Source: Shimia sp. R10_1 (GTDB lineage: Bacteria; Pseudomonadota; Alphaproteobacteria; Rhodobacterales; Rhodobacteraceae). From it: DNA of 64,000 nucleotides. The position numbers and the translations under genes were made by a program. Shown in pieces: positions 51,056 to 61,416 of the stretch; position 1 is the stretch's first letter, and the number at the start of each line of letters is the position of its first letter. The notes below the pieces were generated by a model. It was not told the origin of the DNA and did no database searches. It saw only the letters and a list, made by a program, of their open reading frames with translations. The stretch covers positions 682,001 to 746,000 of the forward strand of contig NZ_JAGHQX010000001.1 of the NCBI RefSeq assembly GCF_017744095.1, in the 5' to 3' direction.

Positions 51056-53437
51056 CTAGGCAACCGCACTTTGCGCAGTGTTGCGGAATTTTGGCGTTCC
51101 CTCGCGGTTCATCTGCTCCAAAATGGCAGGGATAAGCGACTTTTTGTTCACCGGCTTTGAAATATGGGCATCGCACCCTGCGTCTTCGGCCTGTTTGACA
51201 TGCTCTCGCATCGCGTTGGCAGACAGCATCAAAATCGGCAGGCGCGCCTTCCGGGTCTGACGTTCACGGATCCGTATTTCCCGCGTCGCTTCCAAACCAT
51301 TCATTTCCGGCATCATCATATCCATCAGCACCAGATCAGGCTTCCAAGAGTGACACAAATCAATCGCTTCCTTGCCATTATTGGCAAAAGCCGTCTCACA
51401 CCCGGTTCCTTTCAGAAGCAGCGCTACAATTTTCTGGTTGGCTTTGATGTCTTCGGCAATCAGGACCTTTCGCCCTTTCAGGCTGCCCACAAAACTGAGT
51501 GGCGGTTGCGTTGAATTGGCCGTCGCGGATACCGCGGCCTGCGCCTTGCGTAACGGCAAATCCAGATGGAAGGTGCTGCCCTGACCGGGTGCAGACACAA
51601 CAGACAGACGCCCGCCCATCTGGCGGGCCAAAGACGAACTGATCGCGAGCCCCAACCCAGTACCGGCATAGCCTTCGGCACTGCTGCGCCCTTTTTGGTC
51701 AAACCGGTCAAATTCGTCGGTCTGCGTGGCTTTTGGAAAGCCAACGCCCGTGTCAACAAACGTGATCCGCAACGCGGCTGTATCACATTCCTCAACACAG
51801 CTCATCCGCGTCGTAATAGATCCTGCGGCGGTAAATTTCACAGCGTTGGACGCAAGATTTGAAACAATCTGGCGCACCCGCATGTCATCCCCCATCACGA
51901 GTAGCGACGCTGCAGGTTCAATTTCAACGTGGTACTCCACGCCTTTGGCCTTGGCCCCTTCTACATGGGGAGCCACCGCCTGCTTCAGCATCTCGGAGGG
52001 AGAGAACGGCTGGTATTCAAGCTCACTCTTACCTGCATCAATCTTGGAAAAATCAAGCACATCAGACATTTGGCGCTCAAGCACCTTACCGCTGTCAAAA
52101 ATCATCTGAATGAGATTTTTGTCTTCCGCAGAAAGGCTCGACTTATCCAGCAAAGCGTCAGCAACGCCCACAATAGCGTTCAGCGGCGTGCGAATTTCGT
52201 GGCTCATGTTTGCCAAAAACGCTGATTTGGAGAGGCTCGCTTCTTCGGCAGCACGCTTCGCTTCCTTCAGCGCGTCCACACGTTCAACTTCGCCCGTCAG
52301 GTCGTGACCTGACGCAAAAATCAAGGTTCCAAATGTGCGCGTCCGCCATTCAGTGTGGCGCACCTGCCCATCGGCATCGATCAAGCGAAACCTGACCGGT
52401 TTCGAATGTGTCACCACTTCGTCGGGTCGCCAAGCATTCGAAAACGCCTCATGGTCATCAGCCACAATAAAATCGCGGGCGTCGCGCCCAACCAGATCTT
52501 GCTCTGAGTAGTGCAGCATCGCGCAACAGGCACCGTTGACTTGCTGCAGGCGTCCGAACTTATCAAAAATGCAGTGCGGCGCCATCGACATGTCAAAGAA
52601 GTTGGTGACAAGCTTGGAGGCCTCTACCCGTTCAGTCACATCAAACCGAATGGAAAGATATTTCTCAACGCGACCACGCATATCCAGGATGGGGTAGATC
52701 ATCGTATCCACCCAATAGAGCCGGCCATCTTTACGGCGGTTGCAGATCTCACCCCGCCAGATTTGACCGCGGCCAATGGTCCGCCAAAGATCGGCAAAAA
52801 ATTCTTTAGCGTGTTCGCCAGAATTCAAAATGTTATGGTCTGCACCGATGAGTTCGGCTTCCGAATAGCCAGAAATATCAAGCAGTTTCTGGTTCACGCT
52901 GGTAATCTTGCCATGCAGATCAGCGGTGGTCACAATCGCCGCCTCGTTCAAGGCAAGCGACGCATGCTGCAAATCGGAAACGCTCTCCTCACTTTGTGAA
53001 GAGATCGCACGCGTGTTTTTGTCTACGTGCCAGTCTTTGGAAATATCCCGAAAAGAGCCGGCAAGAGCGACGATCTTATCGCCCGCATACACAGGCGCAC
53101 CAACGGCTTGCACCCAAAGCCGCCGTTTTTTGGCGGTTTGAATTTGCAGCTCTTCGTTCCACGCGACTCCTTCGGTCATAGCCAAGTCTACGGCTTGCAA
53201 TATACGCTCCCGATACTCAGGAACGTAGCAATCGATCGCTGTGTTCAAATGTGGCTGATAGTCCGGTTCAACCTCATGAATTTCTTTGGTCTTTTCACTC
53301 CACCAAAGTTCGCTCGACTGGAGGTCCAGACACCAGTATCCCACGCCAGTCGCCTGCTCCATTGCCTGCATCTGCACCTTTTGCATCTGCACCAGAACAG
53401 CCGTGTCGCCGCCTTGTTTTGCACAAAAATCTTCCAT
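51056..53437 (-). CDS. PAS-containing hybrid sensor histidine kinase with receiver domain
   Basis: 793 aa, no membrane segment, so a cytoplasmic sensor. Three PAS-like domains occupy about residues 25-135, 160-275 and 280-385. HisKA has the phospho-acceptor H413 (SHEIRTPLN). The ATPase has N-box NLASNAVKFT and G boxes DTGVGF and GTGLGLAIS. A C-terminal receiver carries the phospho-acceptor D706 in LVLMDMMMPEMNG. No phosphotransfer protein or response regulator is adjacent, so it is an orphan. The signal is unknown; one PAS domain could bind a small ligand or flavin. Confidence 0.92.
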   Translation of the reverse strand: MEDFCAKQGGDTAVLVQMQKVQMQAMEQATGVGYWCLDLQSSELWWSEKTKEIHEVEPDYQPHLNTAIDCYVPEYRERILQAVDLAMTEGVAWNEELQIQTAKKRRLWVQAVGAPVYAGDKIVALAGSFRDISKDWHVDKNTRAISSQSEESVSDLQHASLALNEAAIVTTADLHGKITSVNQKLLDISGYSEAELIGADHNILNSGEHAKEFFADLWRTIGRGQIWRGEICNRRKDGRLYWVDTMIYPILDMRGRVEKYLSIRFDVTERVEASKLVTNFFDMSMAPHCIFDKFGRLQQVNGACCAMLHYSEQDLVGRDARDFIVADDHEAFSNAWRPDEVVTHSKPVRFRLIDADGQVRHTEWRTRTFGTLIFASGHDLTGEVERVDALKEAKRAAEEASLSKSAFLANMSHEIRTPLNAIVGVADALLDKSSLSAEDKNLIQMIFDSGKVLERQMSDVLDFSKIDAGKSELEYQPFSPSEMLKQAVAPHVEGAKAKGVEYHVEIEPAASLLVMGDDMRVRQIVSNLASNAVKFTAAGSITTRMSCVEECDTAALRITFVDTGVGFPKATQTDEFDRFDQKGRSSAEGYAGTGLGLAISSSLARQMGGRLSVVSAPGQGSTFHLDLPLRKAQAAVSATANSTQPPLSFVGSLKGRKVLIAEDIKANQKIVALLLKGTGCETAFANNGKEAIDLCHSWKPDLVLMDMMMPEMNGLEATREIRIRERQTRKARLPILMLSANAMREHVKQAEDAGCDAHISKPVNKKSLIPAILEQMNREGTPKFRNTAQSAVA

Positions 53438-53667
53438 GGGATGTCTCTACCGCTCAGTCTTTTTTGCTCAGCCGAATTGGTGAGGCGGCGACTTAACGCA
53501 ACCCACGGAGTAAGTAAACAAATTCCTGACATTTTTATGTAGCTTTGAAAAAACCAGGCGCCGTTTCGATGTCGCCTTGCACGCGGTCAAATTCACCGGC
53601 CCAAAGGCGCAACACCTTAGAAGATACGCGCCCCACAAAATAAGCACTTCATAGGTGGCCCTACGCT

Positions 53668-54636
53668 CTAAATCGCTGCGTGAGATCCACGTTCAGCAAA
53701 GACAAAACCCAAAAAATTCAATAGTATCTGAGCTGCCAAAATCGCGGTCGAGCCGCTCTGGTCATAGTCCGGCGCAACCTCCACGAGATCAATGCCCACC
53801 ACCTCATGGCGTTTGGCAACATGCTGCAACATCTCCAACACATCATAGTACAGAAAACCACCGTGACTTGGCGTGCCGGTGCCCGGCGCAATCGAGGGGC
53901 AAAACGCGTCAATATCAATCGTCACATACACCCGTGCCCCCTCAGGTATATGCGCGATGGTGCCCTCTGGCCCAAGCTTGCGGGCCTGACGCACACTCAG
54001 GATAGTGCTGCCCATCGCGCGCGCATCGGCATAGCCTTCCTTGGCAGTCGAACTCACATTGCGAATGCCAACCTGCGTCATCCCGGTCACATAAGGCTTT
54101 TCCGCCGCCCGGCGCATCGGATTGCCATGCCCAAAGCGCACGCCGTGACGTTCATCCACAAAGTCCAAATGCGCATCAATCTGCAACACATGGATATCGC
54201 CCTGATCGTCAAATGCGTTGATGCAGGGAATGTTGATCGAATGATCCCCGCCAATCGTCACCGGCAGCGCGCCGGCTTTCAATGCGGCGCGCACGCCTGC
54301 TTCGATGTTCGCGTGGCTCTGGGCCGTATCGGTGTGCACGATATCTGCGTCCCCCATATCCACAATGCGCACGCTGGCGGGCAGATAGGTCTCATCATCT
54401 TCATGGTCATAAGCCCCCGCATGACCAAAGCTGAACAATGTCGAGGCCTCCCGCACCGCGCGCGGGCCAAAACGCGCGCCGCTGCGCCATTGAGTTCCAA
54501 AATCAAACGGCGCGCCCAGCACAGCCACGTCGGCCTCAAGCGCCTCCCAATCAGCCACATAAGGCCGCTTGCCAAAGGTCGAAATCCCCACAAACGGCAA
54601 ATCCAGCCGCCCGCTGTCATAGCCATGTCCTGCCAT
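53668..54636 (-). CDS. speB: Agmatinase-family ureohydrolase (copy 2)
   Basis: 322 aa. Metal-binding motifs GGDHSINIP, QIDAHLDFVDE and IDIDAFCPSIAPGTGTPSHGG are intact, and GHGNPMRR probably shapes the substrate pocket. It differs clearly from the copy at 16763, for example DAFCPS instead of DGLDPA. It may be an agmatinase, guanidinobutyrase or related enzyme. The ATG at 54636 has GGGGAG five bases before it; 54654 is an alternative. Confidence 0.85.
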   Translation of the reverse strand: MAGHGYDSGRLDLPFVGISTFGKRPYVADWEALEADVAVLGAPFDFGTQWRSGARFGPRAVREASTLFSFGHAGAYDHEDDETYLPASVRIVDMGDADIVHTDTAQSHANIEAGVRAALKAGALPVTIGGDHSINIPCINAFDDQGDIHVLQIDAHLDFVDERHGVRFGHGNPMRRAAEKPYVTGMTQVGIRNVSSTAKEGYADARAMGSTILSVRQARKLGPEGTIAHIPEGARVYVTIDIDAFCPSIAPGTGTPSHGGFLYYDVLEMLQHVAKRHEVVGIDLVEVAPDYDQSGSTAILAAQILLNFLGFVFAERGSHAAI

Positions 54637-54689
54637 GTCACGCTCCCCATCCATTTTTTGAGAGCGTGGCGACTTTTCTCATCCGCGTA

Positions 54690-54724
54690 AAGAAAAAGGG
54701 GCACAGCCATGCTGCACCCCTTTT
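54690..54724 (-). terminator. Rho-independent terminator of the acyl-CoA synthetase gene
   Basis: Stem AAAAGGGG-ca-CAGC / GCTG-ca-CCCCTTTT with a small internal loop, then TTTTTCTTT on the minus strand. It lies 22 bases beyond the stop. Confidence 0.82.
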
Positions 54725-54745
54725 AGAAATCCTAAGGTTTAGGCG

Positions 54746-56641
54746 TCAGGCCGCGTCGGTCTTGACCCACTCCCAAGGGCGCGTGAAGTCGCCAAGCACC
54801 TTGCCGATCTCTTCGTCACTGACGTCACCGGTGCGTTTCACCTGTGCCACAAGCCCACGCTTTTTGTCGTCGAGCACATGATCGATCTGCGCGGCCACAC
54901 CGGCTTTGGTCAGTGCCGCATCATAGATCCGCGTGATCGCAGCCTTGCGCAGATCAGGCTTGAAGATTTTGCCCACCGCCGTCTTGGGCAGTTCTGGCAT
55001 GATCTCTACATATTTTGGATGCGCAGCGCGCTCATGCACATGCACCTTGGCATGCTCCATCAACGCATCTTTGGACACGCTCGCCCCATCCACCAGTTCC
55101 ACATAGACGCAAGGCACCTCGCCTGCGTGCGCGTCCGGCTGACCAATCGCCCCGGCGAACGCCACATCGTGGTGCGCCAGCAGCGCCTCCTCGATCTCTG
55201 CCGGATCGATGTTGTGACCACCGCGAATGATCAAATCCTTGGCCCGCCCCGTGATCCAGAGATAGCCATCCTCATCAATCCGACCCAGGTCCCCCGTGCG
55301 CAGATATTTTTCGTGGTGATAGAGATCCGCGTTCTTGTCCGCTTCGGTATAGGTGTTGCCTGCAAAAACCCCAGGGTTGGAGATACAGATCTCTCCGACC
55401 TCATCATTTGCACAGTCCACCGGCCCCTCAGCCGTGTTTTTGATGATCCGCACATCGGTGTAGGGCAAAGGCACGCCAACTGAGCCGACCTTCTTGTCAC
55501 CGGTGGGTGGGTTACAGGACACAAGACAGGTGGCTTCGGTCAGGCCATATCCTTCCACAATGTCCACGCCACAGGTGCTCTCAAAACGTTTGAACAGCTC
55601 CATCGGCATGGGCGCAGATCCTGAAAACGCGGTCTTTACCGAGGAAATATCGGCGTCCACCGGACGCTGCATCAGCGCAGACACAGCTGTCGGCACCGTG
55701 ATGATGAAAGAAATCTGCCAGCGTTCAATCAGCTTCCAGAAGTTGTCAAACACCCCATCACCACGGTAGCCCTGCGGCGTCGGGAACACCACATGCGCCC
55801 CAGAGCTGATCGCCGCCTGCATGATCACGTGCACAGCAAAGACATGGAACAGCGGCAGCGGACACATGATGTTGTCTTCTTCAGTGAACAACAGACGATC
55901 GCCAAGCCAGCCGTTGTAGATCATGCCGGAATACAGATGCTGCGCCACTTTGGGCATGCCCGTGGTGCCACCGGTGTGGAAATAGGCCCCCACGCGATCC
56001 ACCTTGCTGTCTTCAAAGTCGAGCGTGGTGTTGTGCTTTGCGAGTTCTTTGTTGAAGTCCTTGAAGTCCGCATGATGCGGGCCGCTCACCTTCGGGCGGA
56101 TCAATGGCACGATCCAGCTCTTGGGTGGGGTCAGATATTTGTTCAGATCAATTTCCAAAACCGTGTGCACGCGCGGCGCATGACGCACAGCTTCGGCCAC
56201 TTTCTGGGCCACATCCGTCTTGGGGAAGCCCTTGAGTGTGACCACCACCTTCGCGTCCGTTTCGCGCAGGATCGCAGAGATCTGCTCGGGCTCAAGCAGC
56301 GGGTTGATCGGGTTCGCAATCCCGGCAACCATACCGCCCAGTAGGGTGATCAGCGTCTCGTTACAGTTCGGCAGCACATAGGCCACGGTGTCTTTCTCGC
56401 CCACGCCCAAGTCGCGGAACATATTGGCCGCCTGCGCCGTCTTCGCATGCAGCTCCGCCCATGTGAGGGTTTCCGCCTTGTCTTTGGGCCCAGAAAAAAT
56501 CTGATAACTCACCGCCGGGCGGTTGGGAAACTTCTGCTTGGTACGGGTCAGCATCTCAAAGATCGTGATCGGCACATCGCGCGCGTCCCACGGCTTCTCT
56601 TGTTCGATTGCCTTCAGATCTGCCAAAGACTCAAAGCTCAT
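54746..56641 (-). CDS. Long-chain acyl-CoA synthetase-like AMP-forming ligase
   Basis: 631 aa. The ATP/AMP-binding motif HTGGTTGMPKVAQH is near residue 240, YGLTEATCLVS near 395, and RTGDLGRIDEDGYLWITGRAKD near 485. The catalytic lysine lies in KTAVGKIFKP. It is longer than the usual 560-aa FadD. The substrate is probably a fatty or other carboxylic acid; not determined. GGGGGAG precedes the ATG. Stand-alone, with terminator. Confidence 0.88.
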   Translation of the reverse strand: MSFESLADLKAIEQEKPWDARDVPITIFEMLTRTKQKFPNRPAVSYQIFSGPKDKAETLTWAELHAKTAQAANMFRDLGVGEKDTVAYVLPNCNETLITLLGGMVAGIANPINPLLEPEQISAILRETDAKVVVTLKGFPKTDVAQKVAEAVRHAPRVHTVLEIDLNKYLTPPKSWIVPLIRPKVSGPHHADFKDFNKELAKHNTTLDFEDSKVDRVGAYFHTGGTTGMPKVAQHLYSGMIYNGWLGDRLLFTEEDNIMCPLPLFHVFAVHVIMQAAISSGAHVVFPTPQGYRGDGVFDNFWKLIERWQISFIITVPTAVSALMQRPVDADISSVKTAFSGSAPMPMELFKRFESTCGVDIVEGYGLTEATCLVSCNPPTGDKKVGSVGVPLPYTDVRIIKNTAEGPVDCANDEVGEICISNPGVFAGNTYTEADKNADLYHHEKYLRTGDLGRIDEDGYLWITGRAKDLIIRGGHNIDPAEIEEALLAHHDVAFAGAIGQPDAHAGEVPCVYVELVDGASVSKDALMEHAKVHVHERAAHPKYVEIMPELPKTAVGKIFKPDLRKAAITRIYDAALTKAGVAAQIDHVLDDKKRGLVAQVKRTGDVSDEEIGKVLGDFTRPWEWVKTDAA

Positions 56642-56865
56642 ATTCTCAGTCTCCCCCCTGGTTTGGGCTGTGCCACATGTTCCCCACAGGTGGCGTTCCT
56701 TCCTCTCGGTCCACACACAAACACTCAGCACCCACACTGAGGCCAGTCGAACGTAAGGTAAGCCTGCGACAAAACGTTACGTCATAGTCACCCTATGCGA
56801 ATGACCGAAAAGCGCAACTCCACCTATCGGAGCACCCCCTTCGAACCAACCTCTGCAGGGTAAAC

Positions 56866-58659
56866 CTAAGCTGCGCCAGACGTAAATTGAAGCCTTGCAA
56901 GTTTGGCGTACAATCCGCCCTGCGCCACCAGATCGTCATGCCGACCCTGTGCCACGATACGGCCTGCATCCATCACAACAATCCGGTCGGCCTTTTTCAC
57001 AGTTGCCAGACGGTGCGCCACAATCAGTGTGGTGCGGCTTTGCGCCAACTCATCCACCGCTGCCTGAACAAGGCGCTCACTTTCCGCATCAAGTGCCGAA
57101 GTCGCCTCATCCAGCAGCAGCACAGGCGCGTCGCGCAAGATGGCGCGGGCAATTGCGATACGTTGCTTTTGCCCACCAGAGATCATCACACCCCGCTCGC
57201 CCAGCTGGCTGTCATAGCCTTCCGGCAATGCTGTGATAAATTCATGCGCCGCAGCGGCCTTGGCAGCGGCTTCAACCTCCGCATCCGTGGCTTCTGGGCG
57301 ACCAAAACGAATGTTTTCCCGCGCGCTGTTGGCAAAAATCACAGGATCCTGCGGCACCAATGCCATATGCTGTCGGAACGCGTCCCGGTCCATATCGGTC
57401 AATGCGATACCGTCCAACGCCACGCGGCCCTCATTGGGGTCATAAAACCTTTGGATCATCTGGATGATCGTGGTTTTTCCTGCCCCGGATGGGCCGACAA
57501 ATGCCACGGTTTCACCGGGTGCAATGGTCAGGTCGACAGCATCGAGCGCCGATACATTGGGCCGGGACGGATATTGGAAAGACACATTTTCAAAAGAAAT
57601 CTCTCCACGCACCGGCGATGGCAAGGCGACAGGCGTCTCTGGGTCATGCACCGTGTCGTTGGCAAACAACAGCTCAACCAGCCGTTCGGTTGCCCCGGCC
57701 GCGCGTTGCAGCTCACTCCAAATTTCAGAGAGTGCCCCGACGGCACCGGCAACCATGACCGAATAGATCACAAACTGCACAAGCACTCCCACACTCATGC
57801 CCCCTGCCCGCACATCGCGCGCGCCCATCCACAGCACTATCACAACCCCTGTGAAGATCAGGAAAATCACAATCATGGTCAGCAACGCACGCGTGTTGAT
57901 GCGCCGCATCGCGGCCTCAAGTGACAAGTTGGTCACCCGGTCAAAGCTGCTGCGGGATTGCGCCTCATGGGTAAAGGCCTGCACGGTTTGCACAGACAGC
58001 AGCGCCTCCGAAGCGTTGCCAGAGCTTTCCGCAATCCAATCCTGATTTTCCCGGCTCAGCTTGCGCAGGCGGCGCCCCAAAACCAAGATGGGCACAATCA
58101 CCATAGGCACCACCAAAAGCACCATCAGAGTGAGTTTGGTGGACGTGAACAGCATCAACACAAGCCCACCCAAGAACAGCATCATATTGCGCAAGGCAAT
58201 CGATACCGACGAACCAATCACCGACTGAATGACGGTGGTGTCCGTGGTGATACGGCTCAGCACTTCACCTGTCATGATGGTCTCGTAAAATGCAGGACTC
58301 ATGCCAATCACGCGCCCAAACACCGCTTTGCGAATGTCGGTCACAACCAGTTCACCGAGCCGCGTCACCAGCAGATAGCGCAGTGCCGTTCCCACAGCGA
58401 GCAGCGCTGCAAAGCCCAAAGCCGCGAGGAAGTACTTATCCAGAAGAGCGTCGCTTTCCGTGCCGAAGTTGTCCACCACGCGACGCACCGCCACCGGCAG
58501 CATAAGTGACACAGACGCAGTCAATGTCAGCGCACAAAAGGCAAAGAAGGCAAGCACACGGTACGGCCGCACAAATGGCCCCAAACCACGCAGCGCTCCG
58601 ATGTTTCTGCTCTTCTCGCGATCTTGCTCGCTCTGTGCGCTCTTGGGCTGTCGTGCCAT
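56866..58659 (-). CDS. ABC exporter, fused permease-ATPase (MsbA/lipid A exporter type)
   Basis: 597 aa. The membrane domain of six segments spans about 30-320. The ATPase domain has Walker [10 protein letters not shown], signature ISGGQKQRIAIARAI, and Walker B LLLDEATSALD, all intact. The half-transporter is likely a homodimer. The family (ABCB) exports lipids, peptides or drugs; substrate not inferable here. Upstream lies tRNA-Gly on the same strand. Stand-alone gene. Confidence 0.93.
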   Translation of the reverse strand: MARQPKSAQSEQDREKSRNIGALRGLGPFVRPYRVLAFFAFCALTLTASVSLMLPVAVRRVVDNFGTESDALLDKYFLAALGFAALLAVGTALRYLLVTRLGELVVTDIRKAVFGRVIGMSPAFYETIMTGEVLSRITTDTTVIQSVIGSSVSIALRNMMLFLGGLVLMLFTSTKLTLMVLLVVPMVIVPILVLGRRLRKLSRENQDWIAESSGNASEALLSVQTVQAFTHEAQSRSSFDRVTNLSLEAAMRRINTRALLTMIVIFLIFTGVVIVLWMGARDVRAGGMSVGVLVQFVIYSVMVAGAVGALSEIWSELQRAAGATERLVELLFANDTVHDPETPVALPSPVRGEISFENVSFQYPSRPNVSALDAVDLTIAPGETVAFVGPSGAGKTTIIQMIQRFYDPNEGRVALDGIALTDMDRDAFRQHMALVPQDPVIFANSARENIRFGRPEATDAEVEAAAKAAAAHEFITALPEGYDSQLGERGVMISGGQKQRIAIARAILRDAPVLLLDEATSALDAESERLVQAAVDELAQSRTTLIVAHRLATVKKADRIVVMDAGRIVAQGRHDDLVAQGGLYAKLARLQFTSGAA

Positions 58660-58736
58660 GCTTTGCTCTTACCTTGGCTGTGGTCTTAAGCGTTAGTGAC
58701 CAAGCCGCGCGTTGGGGTCAAGCGGACAAAAGCGCC

Positions 58737-58771
58737 ACCGACGCAATACAGTCGTGATACCGACGCAATAC
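58737..58771. repeat. Two copies of a 13-bp direct repeat
   Basis: ACCGACGCAATAC occurs at 58737-58749 and again at 58759-58771 (22-bp period), in the non-coding DNA between the ABC exporter and tRNA-Gly. Possibly a protein-binding site; no match recognised. Confidence 0.4.
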
Positions 58772-58811
58772 CGACATCGTTTCAGGGTTTTGCATTGATG
58801 TGGGATGACCT

Positions 58812-58885
58812 TGGAGCGGGTAGCGGGAATCGAACCCGCACCTTAAGCTTGGAAGGCTCTTATGATACCATTTCACCATACCCGC
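58812..58885 (-). tRNA. tRNA-Gly (anticodon TCC)
   Basis: Acceptor GCGGGTA / TACCCGC, T arm GCGGG-TTCGATT-CCCGC, anticodon loop CTTCCAA (anticodon TCC), discriminator T and encoded CCA. The anticodon stem AGAGC / GCTTA has an A27-A43 mismatch at its top and a G-U pair, a little weaker than usual. It otherwise looks functional. Confidence 0.95.
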
Positions 58886-58969
58886 CCGAGGTCCGGTTGA
58901 TGTATTTCAGCGATTTGGGGAGGTCAAGAGACTTCCCCCCAACAAACTGAAATTATCGCAGATTTTTTC

Positions 58970-59371
58970 CTAGGCGGGGCGTACATGCGCGGTCGCTTCG
59001 ATCTCCAGAAGTGCCTCGTCCTCCAAAAGATCGGCCACCACCACCAATGACATGGCTGGAAAATGGCGCCCCATCACAGAGCGATAGGCCGCGCCAATCT
59101 CTTTCTGGTGCGCCATGTACTCCGCTTTGCTTTTGACAAACCAAGTCAGCCGCCCAATGTCACTGGGCGTGCCTCCTGCAGCCTCAACAATAGTGCGAAT
59201 ATTGCTCAGAATCTGGGTCATTTGGCCAATGAAATCGTGGCTTTCAAAAACCTTCTGACTGTTCCACCCAATCTGCCCGCCAATGTGCAACGTGCCATCG
59301 TCAGACAGCATCCCATTGGCATAGCCCAACGCCGGGGCCCAACCCTCTGGATGTATCTCCTTAAGTGCCAT
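58970..59371 (-). CDS. RidA-family (YjgF/YER057c) protein
   Basis: 133 aa. Family signature: GYANGMLSDDGTLHIGGQIGWN, and SNIRTIVEAAGGTPSDIGRLTW further on. RidA proteins deaminate reactive enamines and imines such as 2-aminoacrylate. The canonical C-terminal arginine lies in the IEATAHVRPA end, near its usual place. It lies nine bases after kynureninase, so it may be the enamine/imine deaminase of this tryptophan-degradation cluster, which is inference from context. Confidence 0.9.
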   Translation of the reverse strand: MALKEIHPEGWAPALGYANGMLSDDGTLHIGGQIGWNSQKVFESHDFIGQMTQILSNIRTIVEAAGGTPSDIGRLTWFVKSKAEYMAHQKEIGAAYRSVMGRHFPAMSLVVVADLLEDEALLEIEATAHVRPA

Positions 59372-59380
59372 GCTCCCCCC

Positions 59381-60580
59381 TTAGGTCACGCGTGAACGCG
59401 TTTGGTATTTTTCATTTTTCCACAATTGGTTAGACATGACATCTTCAATCACTTTTGCGGCAGAAATGATGTCTTGCTCATCCAGATAAAGTGGCGTGAA
59501 TCCAAAGCGCATGATGTTGGGGGCACGGAAGTCACCGATCACCCCGTGATCGATCAACGCCTGCATCGCGGGATAGCCATGCTCAAACGCAAAAGACACC
59601 TGTGAACCACGCAGTTCCGGGGCCCGCGGGCTCGCCAGCTCCAGTTCAGGACAACGCGCCTCCACTTCTGCAATAAACAGCTCTGACAAACGTATCGACG
59701 CGGCCCGAAGATCCGCCATGTCGACCCCTTCCCAAGCCTTCAGCGCTTCCTGCAATACTGCGAGTTGCAGAATGGGCGGCGTGCCCACGCGCATGCGCTC
59801 TGTCGCGGCGGCTGGGCGGTAATTCAGCTCCATAGCAAAGGGCGCATCATGCCCCAACCACCCCGACAGCGCCGGATCAATGCCCTCAACAATATCTGGC
59901 CTGACATAGATAAATGCCGGTGCCCCGGGGCCACCATTCAAATATTTATAGCTGCAACCTACGGCGAATTCCGCACCACAGGCGGCAATCTCAACCGGCA
60001 CCGCCCCGGCAGAATGCGCCAGATCCCAAATCATCACCGCCCCAACCTCATGCGCGCGCTTGGTGATTGCTGCCATATCGTGCATTCGCCCAGACCGATA
60101 GTCGACCTGTGTGAGCATCACGACAGCCACCTCTTCCGTTATCGCCTCGGCCACCTCTTCAGGTGCAGGGGTGCGCAATTCGTAACCTTGATCCAACGTC
60201 CTGATCAGACCTTCCGCCATATAAAGATCGGACGGGAAGTTACCGTTATCGCTCAATATTACCTTTCTGTCAGGCCGCATCTTCAGCGCCGCCGCCAGCG
60301 CCTGATAGACTTTGATCGAGAGTGTATCACCGGTAGCGACAGACCCGGCTGGCGCACCGATCAGCCCCGCGATCTGATCCCCGACCACTTGAGGCAACGC
60401 CATCCAGCCCGCCGCATTCCACGCGCGAATGAGCTGGGCGCCCCACTCCTCGGTGATGGTCTTCTGCGCGCGTTCGGCAGCCCCTTTGGGCAGCACGCCC
60501 AGCGAGTTGCCATCCAAATAGATCACGCCCTCAGGCACATCAAAAAGCTCTTTTCTGGGAAGCGAAACGCCCATCGTCAT
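59381..60580 (-). CDS. kynU: Kynureninase
   Basis: 399 aa PLP enzyme that cleaves kynurenine to anthranilate and alanine. [14 protein letters not shown] at the start, [15 protein letters not shown], and the PLP lysine in [16 protein letters not shown] match the family. ATG 60580 overlaps the TDO stop (ATGA); a second ATG six bases on is possible. Co-translation with TDO confirms the pathway. Confidence 0.95.
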   Translation of the reverse strand: MTMGVSLPRKELFDVPEGVIYLDGNSLGVLPKGAAERAQKTITEEWGAQLIRAWNAAGWMALPQVVGDQIAGLIGAPAGSVATGDTLSIKVYQALAAALKMRPDRKVILSDNGNFPSDLYMAEGLIRTLDQGYELRTPAPEEVAEAITEEVAVVMLTQVDYRSGRMHDMAAITKRAHEVGAVMIWDLAHSAGAVPVEIAACGAEFAVGCSYKYLNGGPGAPAFIYVRPDIVEGIDPALSGWLGHDAPFAMELNYRPAAATERMRVGTPPILQLAVLQEALKAWEGVDMADLRAASIRLSELFIAEVEARCPELELASPRAPELRGSQVSFAFEHGYPAMQALIDHGVIGDFRAPNIMRFGFTPLYLDEQDIISAAKVIEDVMSNQLWKNEKYQTRSRVT

Positions 60581-61416
60581 AAGTCTCCGCGCAGATGCCA
60601 AAGTTCCGGGAACAGCTCCACATCCAGCATCCTGCGCAGATACTGCACGCCCGAGGTGCCACCCGTGCCGCGTTTGAACCCAATCACACGCTCAACGGTG
60701 GTAACATGATTGAATCTCCATCGGCGAAAATAGTCTTCCAGATCAACCAGTTTCTCGCCCAGCTCATAAAGCCGCCAATGCGTGTCCACATCCTCATAAA
60801 CGATCTTCCAGCGCGCCTGCACCTCCGCCTCGGCCTGATGCGGTTGCGTCAATTGCGGCACGGGCATCTTGGCGGCGTCACCATCCAGTTCCTCAAACAA
60901 AAAGCGGATCACCTCGTCATAAAAACTCGGCTGCGCCAGCTCGGCCTCCAGCACAGCTTTGGCCTCCGGCACATGCGCATGGGGTTTCACCATATTTGGA
61001 TTGCGGTTGCCCAGCACATATTCGATCAGCCGATACTGATGGCTCTGAAATCCGGAGGACGGCCCCAGCGCCTCGCGAAATGTGGTGTAATCCGCCGGTG
61101 TCATGGTGCGCAGCACATCCCAGGCCGAATTGAGCTGCTCAAAAATCCGGCTGACCCGCGCCAGCATCTTGAACATCGGCGCCAGATCCCGCGCCCTCAA
61201 GGCTTCACGCGCAGCACTCAGCTCATGCAACGCCAGCTTCATCCACAACTCACTGGTCTGATGCTGAATGATGAAAAGCATCTCGTCATGCGCATCGCTC
61301 TGGGGGTGCTGCTGGCTCAGAATGCCATCCAGATGCAAATAGTCCCCATAGGACATCGCATCCGCAAATCCCATTTTCGCCCCATCCGCTGCCGGATCGT
61401 AAGCCTTTGGTGTCAT
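60577..61416 (-). CDS. kynA: Tryptophan 2,3-dioxygenase
   Basis: 279 aa heme enzyme opening the tryptophan indole ring to N-formylkynurenine. [18 protein letters not shown] near residue 55 is the substrate-binding region. The proximal heme ligand is probably H237 in [15 protein letters not shown], and [16 protein letters not shown] follows. Its stop overlaps kynU and its start overlaps the upstream ligase stop (ATGA), so all three are coupled. A kynurenine formamidase gene is not in the window. Confidence 0.96.
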   Translation of the reverse strand: MTPKAYDPAADGAKMGFADAMSYGDYLHLDGILSQQHPQSDAHDEMLFIIQHQTSELWMKLALHELSAAREALRARDLAPMFKMLARVSRIFEQLNSAWDVLRTMTPADYTTFREALGPSSGFQSHQYRLIEYVLGNRNPNMVKPHAHVPEAKAVLEAELAQPSFYDEVIRFLFEELDGDAAKMPVPQLTQPHQAEAEVQARWKIVYEDVDTHWRLYELGEKLVDLEDYFRRWRFNHVTTVERVIGFKRGTGGTSGVQYLRRMLDVELFPELWHLRGDL

